Positions 39,075-49,422 of a DNA stretch of 64,000 nucleotides are shown one piece after another. The notes beneath the pieces are model-generated. The model ran no database searches and was not told where the DNA came from. It saw only the letters and a program-made list of their open reading frames with translations. Source of the stretch: Poronia punctata (Eukaryota > Ascomycota > Sordariomycetes > Xylariales > Xylariaceae); NCBI GenBank assembly GCA_022579005.1, contig MU401470.1, forward strand, positions 124,001-188,000, in the 5' to 3' direction. Positions within the stretch are counted from its first letter, which is position 1. Every line of letters begins with the position of its first letter. Position numbers and translations under genes: made by a program.

Positions 39075-39475
39075 GGGAGAAGTAAAAAGGTCGCTGAACC
39101 TCTGAGGACCTACGAGTACCTAGCAGTGTTTAAGTTCAAGCAACATGATTGGTTGAAAATGCCAACCGGGCCCCTGGTGAGATCATAATTACCTATTACT
39201 GTACTAAGGTTAGTGCAGCTTGATTACTACTTACTGTACATGCAATGATCTACGACATTCTTCCCCTGTCAATCTGAAAAGAACAAAAGGTTAACTTGTC
39301 AGATCGACGTTTTTGACGCCTCGTCTTTGTCTCTGTAATTCTACGTGCAAGGCTAGATATTTTCAGCTTCTTAGTCGCAGCGCCGCGAAGATGCTGTCGT
39401 CCGTTCCCTACATTCGAGTCTGCGTCTAAATCAAACCTCCACCTCCACCTCGAAACCCGCCCACCGTCCCTCGTC

Positions 39476-41023
39476 ATGGAGCCATCAGATGCCATTGGTG
39501 AGTAGCGTCCAACTATCTGGTCTATCTCTACAGCTATACTGCGAACACGACTTCGACCAGACTAGGCTCGTTATTCTAACGCGCCGTGTTTCATGATCAG
39601 ATATATCCTGGTCGTCGATACCCAGTCACGTTCTCTATGCCGAGTTAGCGAAAAGGCAAAGCGACAATGGCCCGACCGAGAAACCCACGTGCGGCTCTGG
39701 CGATCGAGGCGCATACGATACACCCCTACACGTCTTTGCACTGATACTCATCCTAACTCTTAGCACGCTCGGTAAGCTTCTATGGCGCCAGTCCTCGGTC
39801 TATTCCTGTTCACTGACGCCAATTTCTTGTTAGCATGTGGTTTCCCTCTCTTTTCCCGCCGCGCATCATCGAAAGGGAGCCGTCGCGCCAATACCATCAT
39901 CTTCCTAAGCCAACATTTCGGCACCGGTGTTCTCATAGCTACGGCTTTCGTCCACCTTCTTCCTACCGCCTTTCTATCGCTTACCGATCCGTGTCTACCC
40001 GATTTCTTCACTTCGAGATATGAGCCGACCGCTGGCCTCGTCGCGATGCTCGCCGCCTTGACCGTGGTCGCAATAGAATCTTACCTAACTACGCGAGGTG
40101 CCGGGCACTCACATAGTCACAGCCACAATCATAGCTGGGAATCGGACGAGGAAGATTCGGAGGGTGGAGAACATAACACCGCCGAGATCCATGGCGGCTT
40201 GGCCACGAAAAGAGCAGCGAATCGTCGTCCTGCCGACATTGCTCTTGGGGATGTTGGCGCCTCCCATGGCCTCATGGCCGATATATCCCCGCTTCCAGAA
40301 GCGACGCCTGTAGGTGTACATCCCCAATGGAATGGAAATGGTATTGGGAGCAAGCCCGATCGCTCGCATCACCAACCACATCACGAAGACGAAGACGAAG
40401 ACGATTTAGAACTCAATCTGAACGAGCTCCACCCAGAACCCAACGATAGTTCGCGGCATCTCGCCCATCCTGGGCACAAAAGACAGGCCTCGGAAGTGAC
40501 TCTATCCCAAGAACCCTTGACGGCCGAGGAACAACGAAGAAGAATGCTACAGTGTCTGCTTCTCGAAGCCGGTATTCTATTTCATAGCGTCTTCATCGGC
40601 ATGGCCGTATCGGTAGCCACAGGACCGCCGTTTGTGGTATTCCTTATTGCGATAGGTTTCCACCAGACTTTCGAGGGTCTGGCCCTGGGATCACGAATAG
40701 CAGCGTTGCAATTCCCCAGGTCTTCTATCCGACCGTGGCTTATGGTGTTAGCCTACGGTGTCACGACCCCGTTCGGCCAGGCCATCGGCTTAGGCGTGCA
40801 CACTCTCTATGACCCTAAAAGCCAGACGGGTCTCTTGATGGTGGGCTTTATGAACGCCATTTCCAGTGGTTTATTGCTATTTGCAGGCTTGGTACAGCTA
40901 CTTGCCGAAGATTTCCTAACCGAGAAGAGCTACAAAACACTAAAAGGAAAGAGGAGAAGGCACGCAGGTTTGGCGGTGTTCGCTGGTGCTATGCTCATGG
41001 CTTTGGTAGGCGCTTTCGCTTAA
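39476..41023 (+). CDS. ZIP-family zinc/iron transporter
   Basis: Membrane transporter of the ZIP family moving zinc or a related divalent metal into the cytosol. Three exons: 39476-39497, 39601-39771 and 39834-41023. Introns are 39498-39600 (GTGAGT...GATCAG) and 39772-39833 (GTAAGC...TTAG, 62 bp). Phases join to 460 aa. Splicing recovers KPTCGSGDRGAYDTPLHVFA and then ALILILTLSTLACGFPLF, i.e. the first membrane helix, which a single-exon reading would lose. The His-rich cytosolic loop has GHSHSHSHNHS (about residues 154-164) plus HHQPHHEDEDEDD, a probable metal sensor. Metal-site helices IV and V show LFHSVFIGMAV and IGFHQTFEGLALGSRI. A lumenal or extracellular N-tail with Cys is typical of fungal plasma-membrane ZRT proteins. 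The gene starts about 400 bp right of the transposon nest. Confidence 0.93.
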
Positions 41024-42761
41024 GAAAGAAAGCAACGGACCATATAGAGAGCACCCGAATTACAGATGATCCCAAACATCGTCATTCGGGTGTCGGTGTA
41101 TGTTATTAGAAGACCGGTTATATTAGAGATGGCTTTTCGGGTCTACCCGTCATTATCGGCGTTAAGGGGTATATGCGGTTGAGCTAGTTGTTTTTGTAGG
41201 TTATGAGTACGATGATGGTTTGGTTTGGAATTCGAAAAATACACGGGCCTTTTCAGCGCTTCTACTAAGATGGCTTTGGTATAGCAGTTACCCAGGGAAA
41301 TGAAGAGGTCATTGGCCCTCCGTGACTGCCCAGTACCCGAGTTACGCGCGTCAGCTACTAACGAGGCGCGAATATCTGTGTTGATTTTGTGAAAGGCGCG
41401 TCCAGAGATTCTATGAGGATACGTTAGTGAGGTCTTCCTTCCTTCGTCTGTTCCCGCTACGGAAAGAGGGGGAAGGAAATACCTGCCCTACCAATATCTC
41501 TTCCCCTTATTACACATGTCTGGCGAGGGCACGGGTCGCTTGTCTTTTGGTGGACAGGGGATAGTAGACAGGCAAAGGTCATGATCCATGGTTGGTTCTA
41601 TCTATCTAGGTAGATATCCTGATGAGAGGGCCCACACGTAAATATCCTTAAATGTTCTTCTCCTTGGCTTAAAAGTTAAAAGTTTTTAGGGGAAAGACAC
41701 GTGTGTTTTATTTCATACTGCGGTTTATCCATACTACATACATAGGTTCCCTTGCCGTCCCTCCGGAGTCCATTGGATCTTACCTGTCCTCGGGATAAAG
41801 CATGTCGTCCTTACTAAAAAAGAGGTGCGTAAGGTAGCTTAGCTACATCCCACCTCTTCTCTTAAACACCCGAGGTGGTAGACAACATCAGTTAGTCTAT
41901 CCTCATCTTTGTAGGTATCGGTGATGGAAATGACATGTTGAAAGCTCGAAAGAAAGAAAGAAAAAAGAAAACGATTGGCGCTGATATCTTATGCCGCCGT
42001 TATCTTTCCATGTCGGTATACCGTATTTCTAGACAAAGTTTGTCGGTTACTTGTACTTGATCAAGATTGAGCGTTTGGTTGCGGGTAAGGTGAGCTAGTT
42101 AGGGGTAATTTTGGTTTCATAGTTTACATATGTTCTCCGATGCTTTACTCGTACATCATCACCCGCCCAACACGAGAACTAATCAACCGTTGAAGAAGCC
42201 TGGGACTTTGTCCCTTTTAGTTGCTTAAATTTGTCGGGTCAGAGGAGGTTTTCAAATATGTACGCTCTAGTTTACCTATGTAGTTAACAAATCTACAATA
42301 CAAGTATACTACCTAGGTATCACTTTTCTAACGATGTCATTTAGAGTTCATGCGTCGCCGTAGGTACTTTAATTATGTTGTTTAGTAAAACCTAGCTAAT
42401 AGTGTTTTCTTGCAAACTAGTATAGACGTGGTCTACATGAGGCTAATTGACCAAGACATTCACCTTGTTATGATACCTATAGAGACATGTACGATAAGAG
42501 TTTGAACTATGTATGTTGCCGAACCGAAAGAACCTGGGTTGGTTATCATCTACAGGGTAGGTGCTACGATCAAGGTTTCTAGGTTCCAGTAAACACTTCA
42601 TCAAGGGTTAAGAGACAGCGGCACTTTTGCACAAAGTAAACTAGGTACATTTAAATGGCAGCCTTTTCAACTAACATATACTTGTATTGTAGACAGCAAA
42701 AAATGTAGGTATGCTATTCTACCACACATACTTATAGACGTACACAAACCCCTCAAAAATA
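41024..42761. other. Gene-free interval before the tRNA group
   Basis: About 1.7 kb with no protein gene or tRNA recognised. An AAAG microsatellite lies at about 41950-41968. Confidence 0.5.
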
Positions 42762-42876
42762 TGAGAGCTGCAGGATTCGAACCTGCGCGGTTTCCCATCG
42801 CGGGATTTACGGTATGTCAGAATTTAAACCCCGACTCTACCTAAACACGACGCCTTAACCACTCGGCCAAACTCCC
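42762..42876 (-). tRNA. tRNA-Leu (anticodon UAG), intron-containing
   Basis: Minus-strand tRNA of 115 nt. The acceptor GGGAGTT pairs with AGCTCTC, and the discriminator is A. The D-arm has GGCCGAGTGGTTAAGGC, the anticodon stem is TCGTG/CGCGA, and the loop TTTAGG gives anticodon TAG with G37 as is usual for this tRNA. A 36-nt intron follows position 37 (42839-42804). The long variable arm and T-arm GCAGGTTCGAATCCTGC are complete. A T5 terminator lies just downstream (42759-42755). CCA is not encoded. Confidence 0.93.
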
Positions 42877-43067
42877 TTATATACTTGTATGATTTTGGAA
42901 AGAATCAAAGCCGGCCTATGATTAGTGCGTTGGGAAAGTGTTAGGTCAAAGCGAGAAAAAAATAAAAATTTAATACAGGTCCCCGCCGAGCACCGGACCG
43001 AACATAAGAAAAAATGTCGGACAAGGGAAAAAAAAAACAGAACCAAACTACTCTTACTAGGATGTGA

Positions 43068-43138
43068 TGCATCAGCCGTGAATCGAACACGGGGCCCATC
43101 GATGGCAACGATGGATTTTACCACTAAACCACTGATGC
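43068..43138 (-). tRNA. tRNA-Gly (anticodon GCC)
   Basis: 71-nt minus-strand tRNA without intron: acceptor GCATCAG pairs with CTGATGC, D-arm GGTTTAGTGGTAAAATCC, anticodon loop TTGCCAT, T-arm CCGTGTTCGATTCACGG, discriminator A. A run of ten T (43037-43028 on the minus strand) can end Pol III transcription. Confidence 0.96.
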
Positions 43139-43361
43139 TGTGTGCTGTGGGATGTTAGTGATCGGCGGCCCTAATGCGAGAGAGATGCATGTGATGTGCC
43201 GCGGGCACGCTCTTGTGGTTATTTACCCGCCCTCACTGTTTAGGTGAACCGGAAATCTCAAAAATCCATCTTTAGTTGATTTTGCACCAAGGGGTTTTGT
43301 CGAGGCCTGGACGGCAATGTCAATAATTCTTGCGATACCCTCTATGGAGAATATCGTATCA

Positions 43362-43472
43362 GGCTAGGTGGCGGAGTGGTTAACGCGGTAGACTCGAACT
43401 CGCATTTAGTTTAAATTGCTTCTTTGAAATCTACTTCCTTCGGGAGCGTCTGTTCGAATCAGGCCCTAGTCG
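43362..43472 (+). tRNA. tRNA-Ser (anticodon CGA), intron-containing
   Basis: Plus-strand tRNA of 111 nt. The acceptor GGCTAGG pairs with CCTAGTC, and discriminator G is the serine identity. The anticodon stem is GTAGA/TCTAC with loop CTCGAA (anticodon at 43395-43397). A 30-nt intron is at 43399-43428. The long variable arm is TTCCTTCGGGAG and the T-arm GTCTGTTCGAATCAGGC. A T8 run at 43501-43508 is the likely terminator. Yeast tRNA-Ser(CGA) also carries an intron. Confidence 0.93.
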
Positions 43473-43736
43473 ACGCACATCTTGAAATCTTGATATATAC
43501 TTTTTTTTCTCTCGGCCTCTCGCCATTCGCTTCCTTTTTAATATTTGGAGTACCGATTGTTTTTGCAGGTTGTTCGTCAACGAGCGGCAGGTAAAACGTG
43601 GTTGGGTTGACCGCTTAGAAGAGCACTATATATGTATTATTATGCAGTCTCCAAACCCGGTTCATTAGTCGAGAAAATACTCTTCATGTTTTTAGAGTCA
43701 TTTTACAATAGGGGATAACCCAGTATATCCATTTGT

Positions 43737-46286
43737 TTAGTAACGCTTACGCTCTTTGCCCTTGATATTTTGTCGCCAGAGGCATATCACGCTCTTTCTC
43801 TCACACCATTTCTTCACGTCAGCAGGTGTCACCTCCCCGTCATATCCTGCGCCTGTCAGAGGGCCACCGTTTAACCAAGTTGCAAGATCCTCTAGAATGA
43901 CCGGGTCGTACAGCAGCATCTTCTCATGCCACGAAGGGTTCGAGGGGTCTTGTGATCGTGGTTCTGAAGTCACGGCTGTGGTAATATGTTTGAATAACTC
44001 GGCTTGTTGGTCCGTAGGCGAAAGAGTCAAGGACAAGTCACCTTCATCTGTCGTCGAGAGGTCTATTGGAGGGGGCGAAGAGAACACCCGGTCCGGTGAT
44101 GAGACGGGTGACGGTGTTTCTTTTTCAGAATCTGGAATTTCGACAGATGCGGAACTAGGCTTCCTCGGCCTGCCACGTGGCTTTTTGGGGTTTGGCGCCG
44201 TTGAAGCTGCATTGGTTACCGGGGCCGGAACGACTGAAGCGGTTTCGCTCTTCTTCGGACGGCCCCGCGCCCGTTTCGGACTTGCTTCGGTCGAAACGAT
44301 TGGTTGGGTGGCTGAGGTCTTGGAATTATCGGTTTTCTTAGGCCGACCACGCCCACGTGGTTTCGCTGCCGCGGGAACCATGACACTATCAGCTAGTTGT
44401 GGTGCGGCTGGACTGGCACAACTAGTCGACATGGGCATCGCGGATCCCTGCGAGACTCCTGAGTGTTTACTGGCCCAGCATTGCTTCAGCAATGTGATCA
44501 TGGCATTGCGCCTCTTCATCGGCTTAAAGCCGTATGATGTGATTTGCGAAGATAGCTGAGCATCTGTGAATAATTCGTAGTTGGGACAAGGTTGCACGTT
44601 GGCTTTATCCACAACCCCAGCAGTTCCAGAGGTTGCAGCGTCTGTAGATCCTTTCATTGTCTGCGACATGAAGAAGTGAGAATTATTAGGTTGGGGCTCG
44701 GAAGGCCCGTCTGTCGGGTTGGCTTTCGGCACCGGGGAATCTAGTAAATCATCAATGTCGACGAAACTCCTGGCTTCTGGCTTTGGAGTTCTGGTGTGTC
44801 CCATGGGAGGGAGTGTATTCCCTTGCAAATCAACAATATCCATTTTCAAAAGTTCCCCATCCTCATCACGAGCTCCAGCACGCCACAAGTGCCGGCACGA
44901 CATATCATCATTATCATCTTCATTAAACGGGTCTGAACTTAGGCTGTTAGACGCACGTATTGCGGCTTGAAGGTCTCTCAGAGTCGTAGGCGAGTCTTCT
45001 TGTACGAGTTGGCTAGACGTTCCGAAGACAAAATCTTGATGGGAAGACTGCTTCAACGCAGAGCTTGGAGACAGAAGAATCGGGTTCTTTGCTGATGTCG
45101 TTTTCTTCTTTGGGTCCGTCTTAGTCGGCAGCTTTGCTACTTTCCCTTTGCCCTTCCTTTGAGACATGACGGCCGTTTGGTGCTCAACCAAGGCCTTGAC
45201 GGCCCCGTCGGCATCAAAATACTCCAATAACGAGTCTTTGCTGGAAGGTTCAGCGAGTTCTAAATCCGGCACGGCCGGTTCTGTGAAAGGGGCTATCGCC
45301 GCCTCCGTGACGGTTCTTGCCTTCTTCCTCTGCGCAGGTACTTTCTTTTCTATCGGTTTGTTCTCCTCCAGTTTCTTGTCCCGACTATTTGTTGCTGATG
45401 CCTGGCCAGGGGCAGGATCGATGGGCCTCTCTTGACCGATAGAGAATGGTTCGAGTCGCTGCCGTTTTCGAAGAACCTCAGTACGAAGCGGTGGAGGCAT
45501 TTCTGACAAGAGCCCTGCGTCTTGCCGTCCATACTGATCATAAAGAGTCTCAAACACGTCTTTGGAACCCGCTTTCCTGTCTCCTGACGAGAATAGCTCC
45601 CGATTATCCGAGTCCGAGTCTATAACAACGACCGCACTGGCACGCGGGGGTGTCCAATCATGCCGACGGTGAATAACAGGTTCTATATTTGTGAGCGGGA
45701 AAGCTGCTGTAAGTGATGCCCCTTTGTCTTTTCCCTCGCTCGCCTCCAGGGGTAGGCCCCTTGCCTCAGTAGAAAAGTGTCGAGATACCGTTTCGGCTCT
45801 ATTGCGTGGTAGGTTCCCTAAACTCGAGACCCTAGGCCGTGACGGTGATACGGACTCTCCCCCAAGATTATGAGAGTTATGGGACTTGAATTTTTGCCAT
45901 GGCTTAGTATGTGGTGATATGGATTTAGTTGCGCGATTTGCTTGCTCTGAGACCTGCTCGATTGACGAATCTTCAGGCGTCGTGGATTTTCGTTTCCGGC
46001 TTTTGTTGGGGTTGTTTCTCCGCGATGGTGATATCGTGATTTTTTCTGTTTCTATATCAATTTCGGGAGCCTGTCGAAGGATAGTGGCAGCTGTTGTAGG
46101 GGCCGTGCGGGTATTCGCTCCTATAGGTGCCGCATCGCTTCCAGTCCTCAGTGCTGGTTTCTGAGGTTTCTTATTGAACAATAATTCTTCTAAAGACGGA
46201 AGGCAGGGTGATGAGGAGGATAAAAGGATCGAGTCTAATTTTCTGGATCGGGGAGGGGATGACATGAAGACATCTGGGGTCGACAT
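43737..46286 (-). CDS. SLX4: Structure-specific endonuclease scaffold subunit SLX4
   Basis: SLX4 is the nuclear scaffold of the SLX1-SLX4 nuclease, which cuts branched DNA during repair and replication-fork rescue. Single exon, 849 aa from the Met at 46286 (MSTPDVFMSSPPRS); an in-frame Met 23 codons upstream is less likely. The sequence is largely disordered and Ser/Pro/Lys-rich with three signatures. A SAP-like helix pair lies at about residues 567-603 (YELFTDAQLSSQITSYGFKP). Three AT-hooks lie at about 645-705 (PRGRGRPKK, RARGRPKK, KPRGRPRK). The C-terminal SLX1-binding domain at about 765-849 has NPSWHEKMLLYDPVILEDLA and ends CLWRQNIKGKERKRY. The C-terminal domain makes the call strong. 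It is divergent from the ribosomal gene at 46816. Confidence 0.93.
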   Translation of the reverse strand: MSTPDVFMSSPPRSRKLDSILLSSSSPCLPSLEELLFNKKPQKPALRTGSDAAPIGANTRTAPTTAATILRQAPEIDIETEKITISPSRRNNPNKSRKRKSTTPEDSSIEQVSEQANRATKSISPHTKPWQKFKSHNSHNLGGESVSPSRPRVSSLGNLPRNRAETVSRHFSTEARGLPLEASEGKDKGASLTAAFPLTNIEPVIHRRHDWTPPRASAVVVIDSDSDNRELFSSGDRKAGSKDVFETLYDQYGRQDAGLLSEMPPPLRTEVLRKRQRLEPFSIGQERPIDPAPGQASATNSRDKKLEENKPIEKKVPAQRKKARTVTEAAIAPFTEPAVPDLELAEPSSKDSLLEYFDADGAVKALVEHQTAVMSQRKGKGKVAKLPTKTDPKKKTTSAKNPILLSPSSALKQSSHQDFVFGTSSQLVQEDSPTTLRDLQAAIRASNSLSSDPFNEDDNDDMSCRHLWRAGARDEDGELLKMDIVDLQGNTLPPMGHTRTPKPEARSFVDIDDLLDSPVPKANPTDGPSEPQPNNSHFFMSQTMKGSTDAATSGTAGVVDKANVQPCPNYELFTDAQLSSQITSYGFKPMKRRNAMITLLKQCWASKHSGVSQGSAMPMSTSCASPAAPQLADSVMVPAAAKPRGRGRPKKTDNSKTSATQPIVSTEASPKRARGRPKKSETASVVPAPVTNAASTAPNPKKPRGRPRKPSSASVEIPDSEKETPSPVSSPDRVFSSPPPIDLSTTDEGDLSLTLSPTDQQAELFKHITTAVTSEPRSQDPSNPSWHEKMLLYDPVILEDLATWLNGGPLTGAGYDGEVTPADVKKWCERKSVICLWRQNIKGKERKRY

Positions 46287-46815
46287 GACGAAGTAGCACC
46301 GGCGCCAAAAATCGGGTGCGCGCCAGGCGCAACCATAAAGAAGTGGAATCGACACGTTGGAAGTTAATTTTTAAAAAATTACTTCATAACCGAACTCGTC
46401 AAGGATCCTAGGGATTGTAGTCTGACGGGGATTGCGATATGAGAGATACTTGAATGGCGCAGCGAGAGCGTCTAGCCAAGTGGCGACTTTGTTTCTGCTT
46501 TGTTGTGATTCAGGTAATCATTTGTTGAATAGGAGTCGCCGGATTGACCACACACGTCTGTCCGAAGGCGGGGCTCCAGCTCTTGGCACGAGTCAGGACT
46601 AGAGGGCGCCGCGAGCCAGACTCGAAAGCATGTGACGTGCCACGTGACCTTAACCGAGTGAAAAATGATTGGTACGGAGGTACAACCCCCACCACACGCC
46701 GCCCACTATCTCAACCTATCTTGGGTCAAAATTATAACGAAATTCCTCCGCGACCAGAAACACCACCATCACCACATTCCCAACCCCTTAATCGTCAACT
46801 CGCCCTATTGACAAA
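46287..46815. promoter_or_regulatory. Divergent intergenic promoter SLX4 / eS21
   Basis: 529 bp between the start codons of two divergent genes, so both promoters must lie here. No motif could be assigned with confidence. Confidence 0.5.
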
Positions 46816-47406
46816 ATGGAGAACGACCGAGGAGAGCTTGTCGATCTTTACGTGCCAGTATGAGCCCATGAACTCTTCCAGGATGGCCTCGTAGGAACTG
46901 ACAGTATTATCCTTCTAGCGAAAGTGCAGCGCGACTGGCCGTCGTACGTTCTCTCCTGTTCTCGCTCCAATACGACTAATTTGAAACGGAAAATGAATTG
47001 GTAAAATGGAGAGAAATACTGACGGAAAAATATAGTGATCAAGGCCACAGATCACGCCAGTGTCCAAATTAGCGTTCGTTTTCCCCGAATCCCGTGACGA
47101 AGCGAAGAAAACCCTAACTTTTCTTTAAAGGTTGCCAGACTGGATGAGAATGGCAGACAGATCCCCGGCGAGAACCATGTGTATGTCGACGATTGGATAC
47201 ACGCTTTGAATCTTTGATTACTAACATGCGTCCAACAGCTACGCTCTAAGCGGCTTCGTTCGCGCCATGGTAAATACTCTGACGTTACACCGTATACGGT
47301 GATCTATTTGCTAAACTTACCGTGACAGGGCGAGAGCGATGATTCTTTCAACCGTATCACCCAGAAGGACGGCCTCCTAAAGAACGTCTGGAGCGCCAAC
47401 CGATAA
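46816..47406 (+). CDS. RPS21: Small ribosomal subunit protein eS21 (RPS21)
   Basis: 87-aa 40S ribosomal protein encoded by six small exons: 46816-46857, 46919-46943, 47036-47073, 47131-47180, 47239-47269 and 47329-47406 (264 nt in all). All five introns are GT-AG and 57-92 bp: GTATGA...CTAG, GTACGT...ATAG, GTTCGT...AAAG, GTATGT...ACAG and GTAAAT...ACAG. The product starts [20 protein letters not shown] and goes on with DHASVQISVARLDENGRQIP and GENHVYALSGFVRAMGESDD, ending LLKNVWSANR. Length equals the usual eukaryotic eS21. The exons are too short for simple frame finding; phase, splice signals and protein conservation all agree. It contributes to the 40S subunit and late pre-rRNA processing. 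Confidence 0.96.
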
Positions 47407-49422
47407 ACGGAGCTTGATGAATTGGTGGTGTCATTCTACGAATGAGGGGTCATGCATAACGGTCAATCACATACTCCTCGGGAAACGGCGTTCAAGGGAA
47501 AATTCGTGGTTAGGTCGATATGGCATGGCATTTGGTATTGCAGCTAGTCGTTAAAGAGATACGGCCGTCCTGATGCGACTCCCCGATACGAAGACAATGC
47601 GAACAAAATCATACCCAATATTCGATGACTGAGCCCGTGAGTTCTACTTGGTGACGGAATAATCCTTTTCCCGGCTGGCTAAGGCTTCTCGCACCTACCT
47701 CCGGGTGACTCCATGGTCGAGGAGTCTGGGGCTACTTTGATAGTCTCCGTGCCGAAGATTGAGTAGTGGCCTTGAAAAAGCTGTGGTGCCCGAGCACTCC
47801 GCCATGGTACAGATACGGGTCACACAATCCAGATTGGAAGCGCAAATTAGATAACCAAATATTTAGACATTGCCTATCACTACGTGTTGACTGCTATCTA
47901 GTGCTTTGCTCTGTTCTGTGCCAGCATAGGCCAATGCGATCCTGTATCAAAATCCAAGTCGTCCGGCTAGAGATGGCAAGCTCGACTTTGATGAGAACTC
48001 CTTAATAGGGCCCCCACGGCCTGATACGGCCCAGCGGCACTCGGATGGTGTGGAATTCGCCTTATATATTTGCTCATACGAGTACTTTATTCACTTCACT
48101 TTACTTCAGTAACACACTTGCCTATATTGCAAAGCTTTTTGTAGTAGGAGACGGTCATAGTACCCTGGAACACCAATAACCAGTGACCTTGTCACAAACA
48201 AAACTTTCACAACTAGACTACTACATTGGGTAACAGATGCCTACTGACATAGCCCAGCGGGCCCGGTTGCCTTACACATACAAAACGGAAGGGCCAGGGC
48301 GGCAGAGGTGACCAACCGGGCTAGTAGGTTTATTATCTGATTTTAACCAACAGTTCAATTGGCATTGCAGGTAATGGGCAGAGGGTCTGGCCATGGCCTC
48401 ATCGCGGTAGGACTTGTGCTATCACGGCCACCATTATATTTGTACTTCTAGAGACGTTGAGCGGCTCCAGAAGTGACAATGGGCTACAATCGCCTAAGAT
48501 CCTCAAAATAAGCTGTATGAAATGTGATATAACCTGAGTGATATCAAATAAAGATAGTAGTATTTCTTAATATAGCGTTGAATATTGTAGAGAATGCTCT
48601 TACTCATTCAGGGTCAACTTGGAGCTGCAAGTGCCCTAACCTATTGCCCAAGAGACCCGTTAAACAAGAGAGCAAGTATACTACCTACTATATCCTAACT
48701 CGTATAAATATGATGTATATATTCATTACACCTCTGTATAGAAGTGCATGCATTTACTTTACTTGATTAGCTATTTTTTACATGTAAGGCTGCAAGTATC
48801 CAAAGACGCGACCTATTGAAGGCAGTTGACGCGATTTTATACACGTACATGATGGTCTGTCTAACGTATAATTGCTCATACTGTCAAGTTGTATTTATTG
48901 AGCTACGTGTACATGTAGGTACCGACAATGCTACAGTGTCTGGTCATGTAGTCACATGAATATATTGCCCATGTGCACAAGTAAAGTGCGCAAGATGGCA
49001 GCAGGATGTACATACATGTACTCTAGTACCTCCTCATGCTAGGCTCTTGAAAGAATAGGTATCAGGTTACATTGTACCAAATACAGCAGCTTATTGTGAG
49101 TTTGGCCAATCAGATTGCTAGGATGTCACAGAAAAAGAGAACAAAAATTGATGTCGGTGGGGCAGTCGGGGGGACAACCAGTTCGTTTGCGGTCAATGGT
49201 GTGGGGAAGCTTTGGTCAAATAAACATAAACACACACGCCACGATATGGGAGAGAGCTTTCCCACTTTTACACCATCACCAATTATTTCGCCTACTAGCT
49301 TCCGTCTACATTTTGTTAAATACAGTCAGCACTGCATCTGCATTTCTCATGACAACAGCAAAAAGTTTACAGGTGATTGATTTTGTGTTTTCTTCGTTCT
49401 TGCCGTGCATCCGTTCGTCGCG
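47407..49422. other. Gene-free interval
   Basis: About 2 kb. No gene or RNA is recognised; short frames at 47766-48005 and 49072-49380 (+) are unsupported. The right end is the promoter of the BRCT gene. Confidence 0.45.

Noticed and set aside
43756..44559. 267-codon plus-strand frame
   Set aside because: Antisense shadow of SLX4.
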